The translations under genes and the position numbers were made by a program. The notes under the pieces were generated by a model that was not told the DNA's origin, did no database searches, and saw only the letters and a program-made list of their open reading frames with translations. Shown here in pieces: positions 58,027 to 64,000 of a stretch of DNA of 64,000 bases. The number at the start of each line of letters is the position of its first letter. The stretch's first letter is position 1. The stretch comes from Pseudomonadales bacterium (lineage in GTDB: Bacteria > Pseudomonadota > Gammaproteobacteria > Pseudomonadales > Pseudohongiellaceae): positions 1 to 64,000 of the forward strand of contig JAJDVS010000068.1 of assembly GCA_022825945.1 (NCBI GenBank), in the 5' to 3' direction.

Positions 58027-61000
58027 ATGAGCAAGCCTGAGGGGACACTTGACCAAATCGCCGAGTACCTGATCCTCGGCTACTTCAGGGACGCTTCCGG
58101 CCCGAACGCCACTTCAACCAAATGGTCTGATTCGGAAATTCGGGTCGATCTTTCCCGTCTCGACGCCAAAGGCCAGTTCCTCGCCCGCACCGCGCTCGAC
58201 ATGTGGTCAAGCACCACGGGGCTCGCCTTCAGGGAGGTGAGCATCGACCGTGACGATGGCCGAGGCGACAATGATCGTGGCATTCTCTTTCAATATGGCT
58301 CCGCGACAAAGGCGACGTGGCTAAAATCCGGCTCGGAGGGATGGATTTCCTGGAACGTCGAGCTGCGCAAATCCACGCAAGCCAATGCCGTGGGTACGAA
58401 CGAATCGGGCGAATATACGGTCATCGGGCCAAGGGCGCTGTATCACTTCATTCATGAGATCGGCCACGCGTTGGGGCTAGGGCATCCAGGCAACTACAAC
58501 GGTAGCGTCAGCTACCAGGGCGATGCCAAGTTTGCCAACGATAGTGTGCAAATTTCGGCCATGTCCTACTTCGGGCCGACGGAAAACCCCACACTGAAAG
58601 CAAGCCTTGCGCTTCCCGCCACCCCGATGAGCGCCGACATTCTCGCCATTGAAAAACTCTACGGCGATAGTAACGCGATGCGTACCGGCGACACGGTCTA
58701 CGGCTTTAATTCGACCGCGGGCGGCTTTCTCGATGACCTTGCCGGGCACATGAACGCCGGCAAAATCTTTGGCTTCACGCTGATCGATGATGGTGGCAAC
58801 GACTCCTTCGACTACTCCGGCGCATCACAGGGCAGCCGGGTGGACTTCAATCCCGGCGCCGTCTCCGACGTCTTTGGCCGCAAGGGCAACATGGTCATCT
58901 ACAAGGACACCGTCATTGAGCATTTTATCGGCGGCGGCGGCACGGACAATGTTACCGGAAACGATGCGAACAACATGCTCTTCGGCGGCGCCGGCGACGA
59001 CATCCTGATCGGCGGAATTGGCGACGACATCCTGATCGGCGGGATTGGCGCCGACACGCTCACCGGTGGAGGCGGTTCGGACACTTTCCGCTATACATCC
59101 GGCACTTTCGGCGCCGACACGATTACGGACTTCGAAGACGGCTCGGACATCATCGAGCTTGGCGGTGCAGGACTGCAATTCACCGACCTGACCATCAGCA
59201 ATCGCGCCCTGGACAAGATCATCGATGCGGGCTCCGGCAATACCATCACCCTTACCGGGCAGGCGGGCGCCACCATTGATGCGACCGATTTCTCCTTTAC
59301 CGGCGGGACGCTTCAAGTTTCCATTGAAGATGCAAGCATCGCGGAAGGCGGCGTCGCGAGCTTTGTCCTGCGCCTGTCGGATCTGTCCCACAAAGCTGTC
59401 AGCGTGGACTGGCGCACGCAGGATGGCACTGCCGTCGCTGGTGAGGATTTCACTGGCGTCAGCGCATGGCGGACTGTCATCTTCGCGCCGGGTCAGCTTG
59501 TCAAGCGCATTGCAGTGCAGACATTCAACGATGATGTGTTCGAGCCCGATGAGGCCTTCAGCATTCAACTCGGCAATCCGGTGGGCGCGACAATCAGTGA
59601 TGACGCGGGCAACGCGGTGATCGTCGAGAACGAAAACCCCACCGTATCGATCAGCGATGGCGCGGGTAGCGAAGGCGGCTTTGTAACGTTCCAGGTCAGC
59701 CTTGACAAGATCTCGCAAGCAGACGTTACCGTGAATGTCGCCGCAGGCAATGACGGCGCGGAGGAAGGCGCCGGGAACCATGTCGATTTCAAGCTTCCCG
59801 CCGGGAGCGACATCACCATCCCAGCCGGTCAACGAAGCGCCGAATTCAAGGTGCAGACCTTTTACGACAAACATGCCGAACCCGATGAGACCTTCTCGGT
59901 GCGCCTGCATTCTCCGGACGATGCGTATCCTCTTAATCGATCCGCCGCGACGGGAACCATACAAAACGTCGACGCGTCACAATTGCCCACGCCGCCAAGC
60001 ATTTCTCTCGCGGATGTCTCTGTCACGGAATCCGATGGCACGGTGCGGGTTCCGATTCATTTCGACAGGCTGGTTGAACCGGGCGAGCGAATCACTTTCA
60101 GGATGCGCCTGCTCGACGGCAGTGCCGAGAGTGCGCGCGATTTCTGGCACATGGGTTCGGCCCAGGCCACCGAGTTGAAGGTCGTTGAAGGCAACGGAAC
60201 GGATCGGGCGTTTGTTTCCCATCGTTTGGTCAATGACGAGTATCCGGAAGGCAATGAGCAATTTGCGCTTGAGATATTCAATGTTGACGGCGCCTTCCTC
60301 GCCGATGGAACCAGCATCATCACCATCCTTGATGACGATGCTCCCAGGATACAGCCTTACGTCTCCATTTCCACGAACCCTTCGGCAACCGAAGGCGATC
60401 ACGCAGTGTTCATGTTGCGTTTGGGACATCGGATGCCCCAGGACGTCACCGTCAACTGGTCGCTTGGTGGATCTGGCAGTGCGACAGGCGGCGAAGACTA
60501 CGACAACAGTCCCGCGAGCGGCACTGTCACCATACCGGCGGGAAAGCGTGCCGTGCCGGTCATTGTGGAAACCCATGTCGATAATGAAACCGAGGGTACG
60601 GAGACATTTTCCTTCAGCCTGACATCGGCCTCCGGGGCGTCGCTGCACCCGGACCTGCGTCATAGCCAGGCCGAAATCCACGATGATGGGATATTTCATC
60701 CCGGCATAAGCATCAGTGACGTGACAGTGACCGAGGGTGGTACAGCACACCTGTTCGTTACGCTGCGCCACCCGTCGCAAGGTGTCGTCATTGACTGGAG
60801 CACGTCCGATGGCACGGCCAGTCAGGGAGATGACTATGTCGCCGTCAGCGAGGGGCAGGTAGTCATCCCGACGTTCCAGACATCGGCGCGTATCGCCATA
60901 GCCACGAATGCCGATAACCTGCTGGAGGGGAGTGAGACCTTTACCGTCACCTTGAGCAACCCGCGTGGCAGGGGCGCCCTGAAAGACGCCACCGCCACGG

Positions 61001-63459
61001 TCACCGTTGTCGATGGGCCGACCCCGCCACAGCTTTCCATCGATGACGTGACGGTCGCCGAAGGCGGCGAAGCGCGGTTCACCGTCAGCCTGGAGAGAAC
61101 CTCGGCCGAGGATGTCAGCTTCACCTGGGCGACCTCGGACGGCACGGCGAAAGACGGCGCCGACTACACTGGCCAGAGCGGCCAGACACTGACCATCCCG
61201 GCCGGCAGATACAGCGCCAGCGTGACGGTGCAGGCCAGCGACGATGGTGTCAATGAATGGGATGAAACCTTCACCGTCACATTGAGCGATCCCGTCAATG
61301 CCCTGCTCGGTGACGCCACCGGCGAGGCCACCATCACCAACGAGGAGCGGCCTTTAGGCAACAAATACGCCTCGCTGATTGCCAGGGTAGAAGGCTACGC
61401 CGCCGAGACCGGGCAAAGCGATGGCCACCAGACCCGCTGGAATCAGGTACTGGCCGCCCTGGGCGTGGACAACGGCTACAACTACGACCCCATGACCGCC
61501 GCCGAGGCCCAGACCTATGCGGACCGGGGCTGGACGCGCTGGAACGAGGTGGTTGATGCGCTGACCGAGATTGAGGAGGCGGAACAGGCGGCGGAGCAAG
61601 CGGCGAGCACGCCGCCGGTGGCGTCCATCGACGATGTCACTGTCACAGAAGGCGGGCAGGCGCAGTTCACCGTGAGTCTGGACAAGACCTGGAGCGATGA
61701 CGTGACCCTGACCTGGGACACGTCCGACGGCACGGCCACTGCCGGCAGTGATTACACGACTCAGGCAAGTCAGTCCCTCACCATTGCCGCAGGCCAGCAA
61801 AGCGCGACGGTGAGTGTGCAGACCACGGACGATGGCGACGATGAGAACGATGAAACTTTCACGGTTACTCTGAGCAATCCCACCAATGCCACCCTCGGCG
61901 ATGACATCGGCGAGGCCACCATCACCGACAACGACGATCCGCCACCACCCGACAACCCGTACGCGGCGCTGATTGCCAGGGTAGAAGGCTACGCCGCCGA
62001 GACTCAGCACGGTGATGACCACCAGACCCGCTGGAATCAGGTACTGGCCGCCCTGGGCGTGGACAACGGCTACGACCCCATGACCGCCGCCGAAGCCCAG
62101 ACCTATGCGGACCGGGGCTGGACGCGCTGGGACGAGGTGGTGGCGGCGCTGACCGAAATTGAGGAGGCGGAACAGGCGGCGGAGCAAGCGGCGAGCACGC
62201 CGCCGGTGGCGTCCATCGACGATGTCACTGTCACCGAAGGCGGGCAGGCGCGGTTCACCGTGAATCTGGACAAGACCTGGAGCGATGACGTGACCCTGAC
62301 CTGGGACACGTCCGACGGCTCGGCAACGGACGGCGCCGACTACACCGGACAAAGCGGCCAAACGCTCACCGTCACGGCAGGGCAGCAAAGCGTCACGTTC
62401 AACGTGCAGACTACAGGCGACAGTCTGGACGAAGACGACGAGACCTTCACCGTCACCTTGAGCAGTCCCACCAACGCCACCCTCGGCGATGGCGCCGGCG
62501 AGGCCACGATTACCGACGATGACGCCGCGCCCGCGTTGTCCATTGACGATGTCACCGTGACCGAAGGCGATGTGGCGCGGTTCACCGTCGAACTCGACGC
62601 GGTGTCCGGCAAGGACGTCACCGTCAACTGGGCTACGTCCGACGGCACGGCCACTGCCGGCAATGACTACTCGGCTCGGAGCAGTCAGTCCCTAACCATT
62701 GCCGCGGGCCAGCAAAGCGCGACGCTCGCCGTGCAGACCGCCGACGATTCCGACGACGAGAATGACGAGACCTTTACCGTCACCCTGAGCAATCCCACCG
62801 ATGCGACACTCGGCGACAATACCGGCGAGGCCACCATTGAAGACAACGATGACGCTCCCGACCCCGACCCCGACCCCGACCAGTGGGACCACAACGGCCT
62901 GACCCTGATCGGCACCAACGCGTACGATTACCTCGCGGGAGCGAACGACAATGACCTGATTGACGGACGCGGCGGCCCCGACTGGATCGATGCCGGCTTT
63001 GGCGATGACCGGATGACCGGGGGCAAGGGCGCGGACAGTTTTGTCATATCCAGCAATCGCGGGCACGATGTCATCACCGACTTCAGCCCGGATGAAGGCG
63101 ACACCGTCTTCCTGGCAGGCCCCAACTTTTCCAGCTTCGGTCAAATGCTGGAGAGCCACACCGAACAGGACGGCGATGACGTGGTCATCTATACCAGCCC
63201 CGATCGTGAGGCGCACAGCCTGACCCTGCTGGACACGCAACTCTCTGCGCTGGATGCGGCGCAGTTCATGATCATCGGGGGATACAGTTCATCGGCTGTC
63301 ACGTCGGCGTATTTCCAGGGGCCAGCCTTCGCCGGACGACACGAACCCCTGTACCTTCAAATCAACGAATCTCCCGTTGCCGTAGAAGATGCCGATTTCG
63401 CCGCGCATTCACTGGCTATACTCCATCCTGCGGAATCCCAGGGAGATCTGATCTGGTAA
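58027..63459 (+). CDS. Serralysin-like metalloprotease with Calx-beta and RTX repeats
   Basis: 1810 aa, no N-terminal signal peptide. The N-terminal metzincin domain has HEIGHALGLGHP (His143, His147, His153; Glu144) and a Met-turn SAMSYF (Met179), so it should be an active M10B-type zinc protease. RTX nonapeptides GGAGDDILIGGIGDDILIGGIGADTL follow at about residues 318-353 and a C-terminal RTX set at about 1625-1680. Between them lie about nine or ten Calx-beta domains, each with DVTVTEGGxAxFTVxL, ATSDGTA and DETFTVTLSNP. Two near-identical unnamed modules (about 1112-1198 and 1310-1396) interrupt them. RTX without a signal peptide suggests type I secretion; no ABC exporter lies within the window. 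Adhesion or protein degradation at the cell surface is possible. Confidence 0.9.
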   Translation: MSKPEGTLDQIAEYLILGYFRDASGPNATSTKWSDSEIRVDLSRLDAKGQFLARTALDMWSSTTGLAFREVSIDRDDGRGDNDRGILFQYGSATKATWLKSGSEGWISWNVELRKSTQANAVGTNESGEYTVIGPRALYHFIHEIGHALGLGHPGNYNGSVSYQGDAKFANDSVQISAMSYFGPTENPTLKASLALPATPMSADILAIEKLYGDSNAMRTGDTVYGFNSTAGGFLDDLAGHMNAGKIFGFTLIDDGGNDSFDYSGASQGSRVDFNPGAVSDVFGRKGNMVIYKDTVIEHFIGGGGTDNVTGNDANNMLFGGAGDDILIGGIGDDILIGGIGADTLTGGGGSDTFRYTSGTFGADTITDFEDGSDIIELGGAGLQFTDLTISNRALDKIIDAGSGNTITLTGQAGATIDATDFSFTGGTLQVSIEDASIAEGGVASFVLRLSDLSHKAVSVDWRTQDGTAVAGEDFTGVSAWRTVIFAPGQLVKRIAVQTFNDDVFEPDEAFSIQLGNPVGATISDDAGNAVIVENENPTVSISDGAGSEGGFVTFQVSLDKISQADVTVNVAAGNDGAEEGAGNHVDFKLPAGSDITIPAGQRSAEFKVQTFYDKHAEPDETFSVRLHSPDDAYPLNRSAATGTIQNVDASQLPTPPSISLADVSVTESDGTVRVPIHFDRLVEPGERITFRMRLLDGSAESARDFWHMGSAQATELKVVEGNGTDRAFVSHRLVNDEYPEGNEQFALEIFNVDGAFLADGTSIITILDDDAPRIQPYVSISTNPSATEGDHAVFMLRLGHRMPQDVTVNWSLGGSGSATGGEDYDNSPASGTVTIPAGKRAVPVIVETHVDNETEGTETFSFSLTSASGASLHPDLRHSQAEIHDDGIFHPGISISDVTVTEGGTAHLFVTLRHPSQGVVIDWSTSDGTASQGDDYVAVSEGQVVIPTFQTSARIAIATNADNLLEGSETFTVTLSNPRGRGALKDATATVTVVDGPTPPQLSIDDVTVAEGGEARFTVSLERTSAEDVSFTWATSDGTAKDGADYTGQSGQTLTIPAGRYSASVTVQASDDGVNEWDETFTVTLSDPVNALLGDATGEATITNEERPLGNKYASLIARVEGYAAETGQSDGHQTRWNQVLAALGVDNGYNYDPMTAAEAQTYADRGWTRWNEVVDALTEIEEAEQAAEQAASTPPVASIDDVTVTEGGQAQFTVSLDKTWSDDVTLTWDTSDGTATAGSDYTTQASQSLTIAAGQQSATVSVQTTDDGDDENDETFTVTLSNPTNATLGDDIGEATITDNDDPPPPDNPYAALIARVEGYAAETQHGDDHQTRWNQVLAALGVDNGYDPMTAAEAQTYADRGWTRWDEVVAALTEIEEAEQAAEQAASTPPVASIDDVTVTEGGQARFTVNLDKTWSDDVTLTWDTSDGSATDGADYTGQSGQTLTVTAGQQSVTFNVQTTGDSLDEDDETFTVTLSSPTNATLGDGAGEATITDDDAAPALSIDDVTVTEGDVARFTVELDAVSGKDVTVNWATSDGTATAGNDYSARSSQSLTIAAGQQSATLAVQTADDSDDENDETFTVTLSNPTDATLGDNTGEATIEDNDDAPDPDPDPDQWDHNGLTLIGTNAYDYLAGANDNDLIDGRGGPDWIDAGFGDDRMTGGKGADSFVISSNRGHDVITDFSPDEGDTVFLAGPNFSSFGQMLESHTEQDGDDVVIYTSPDREAHSLTLLDTQLSALDAAQFMIIGGYSSSAVTSAYFQGPAFAGRHEPLYLQINESPVAVEDADFAAHSLAILHPAESQGDLIW
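61374..62321 (+). repeat. Direct duplication within the Calx-beta protein gene
   Basis: Segments 61374-61733 and 61968-62321 are near-identical at the DNA level. The second has a 6-nt deletion (loss of two codons at GYNYDP to GYDP), so the offset changes from 594 to 588 nt. Each covers an unnamed module (YAxLIARVEGYAAET...MTAAEAQTYADRGWTRW) plus the start of a Calx-beta domain. This indicates recent module duplication. Confidence 0.9.
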
Positions 63460-63499
63460 ATTCGCACGTCGCAAGCCTGGAAAAGTACAATCTGTACCC

Positions 63500-64000
63500 A
63501 TGAACCCATCTGACAAGGTACAGCATGTGCAAGTCCCCGGACGCCAGTCAGGCCAGCGGCTGGACAATTTCCTGCTGCGCGAACTCAGGGGCCTGCCCAG
63601 ATCGCGAATCTACCGCCTGATCCGGCGCGGCGAAGTGCGCGTCAACCGCGGCCGCTGCAAGCCCGAAACCCGTCTTGAAGAAGGCGACCGGGTGCGGATT
63701 CCACCCCATGCCGGCCACCAGGGCGCCGCCCCAGCCGCAGCCAGCGAAAAGCTCAAGCAAAGCCTCATCGAGTGCGTCCTGTTCGAAGACGAAGCCATGC
63801 TTGTCCTTGACAAACCCGCCGGTTTGCCGGTACATGGCGGCAGTGGCGTCCGCATCGGCCTGATCGAAGCCTTGCGCCAGACCCACCCCGAATGGCTCGA
63901 AACCGAACTCGCCCATCGCCTCGACCGGGAAACATCGGGCTGCCTCGTCATCGCCAAACAGGCCGGTTTCCTCCGTCACCTGCAGCGCCAACTCCGCACC
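63500..64000 (+). CDS. rluC: Pseudouridine synthase, RluC/RluD family (partial)
   Basis: The first 167 residues are in the window. S4-like RNA-binding domain: RLDNFLLRELRGLPRSRIYRLIRRGEVRVNRGRCKPETRLEEGDRVRI. The catalytic region includes LVLDKPAGLPVHGGSGV and HRLDRETSGCLVIAK with the catalytic Asp (HRLDxxTSG). This layout is closest to RluC, which modifies 23S rRNA positions 955, 2504 and 2580 in E. coli. The gene continues past 64000. Confidence 0.93.
   Translation, partial: MNPSDKVQHVQVPGRQSGQRLDNFLLRELRGLPRSRIYRLIRRGEVRVNRGRCKPETRLEEGDRVRIPPHAGHQGAAPAAASEKLKQSLIECVLFEDEAMLVLDKPAGLPVHGGSGVRIGLIEALRQTHPEWLETELAHRLDRETSGCLVIAKQAGFLRHLQRQLRT

Noticed and set aside
59340-62840. Repetitive sequence considered as a CRISPR or minisatellite
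   Set aside because: The repeats are translated Calx-beta domains of about 100 codons, not short repeats with spacers.
63461-63499. Gap between the Calx-beta protein and the pseudouridine synthase as a site for a small gene
   Set aside because: Too short and no ribosome binding site other than that of the next gene.

Overview
The window is about 64 kb of GC-rich chromosome, densely coding on both strands. I read it as an aerobic heterotrophic gammaproteobacterium, probably aquatic or marine. The reasons are the gltA / sdhCDAB / sucAB-lpd-sucCD block in gammaproteobacterial order, a TtpC-ExbB-ExbD-TonB energiser operon, HrpA, RNase T, DusA, RluC-type and Grx4 proteins, and fatty-acid/CoA enzymes. 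I cannot name a genus. There is no prophage, CRISPR array or rRNA operon. One tRNA (Ala-GGC) is present.

Layout. 0.2-11 kb: a CaiB/BaiF CoA-transferase, a very large TonB-dependent receptor, an agmatinase-like ureohydrolase with an N-terminal hydrophobic segment, a GntR(YtrA-type)-ABC transporter operon with its own promoter and operator, then an SDR and an acyl-CoA dehydrogenase. 11-16 kb: a glycosyltransferase, a nucleoside-phosphorylase-like protein paired with a spore-photoproduct-lyase-like radical SAM protein, a hydantoinase-B protein and Grx4. 16-19 kb: a small accessory patch holding an orphan HicB-like antitoxin, a Swt1-type HEPN gene broken by one stop codon, pyrC-rnt, and a ParD/ParE-type toxin-antitoxin pair. 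19-26 kb: a translationally coupled class IV aminotransferase and sulfotransferase, argG, nth with a two-cluster ferredoxin and a secreted trypsin-like PDZ protease. 26-36 kb: HPF, DUF1244, an acyl-CoA ligase, hrpA, mlaA, terB, dusA, gltX and tRNA-Ala. 36-48.5 kb: divergent gltA and the complete sdhCDAB-sucAB-lpd-sucCD run, with good sigma70 promoters for both directions. 48.7-54 kb: DUF3450-ttpC-exbB-exbD-tonB-TPR. 54-64 kb: htpG behind a textbook heat-shock promoter, argS, a giant serralysin-like Calx-beta/RTX protein (1810 aa), and the start of an RluC-type pseudouridine synthase that runs off the window.

How the genes work together. The TonB operon at 48.7-54 kb could energise receptors such as the one at 1.6-4.9 kb. 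The TCA block, the acyl-CoA ligase, the acyl-CoA dehydrogenase and the CoA-transferase fit a lipid or organic-acid oxidising lifestyle.

The most unusual material is non-coding or repeat-derived. (i) Two copies of an array of consecutive hairpins (13-136 and 25383-25586) differ by substitutions that mostly keep base pairing. (ii) Two ~168-bp, fully palindromic MITE-like elements lie in opposite orientation (6214-6382 and 20941-21107). (iii) A family of short GTCATTCTGCG...-type palindromes occurs at five or six sites, and one of them has inserted in frame inside the radical SAM gene. (iv) An intrinsic-terminator-like hairpin sits exactly where the heat-shock htpG transcript should begin. All conclusions come from reading the sequence; no database search or folding program was run.
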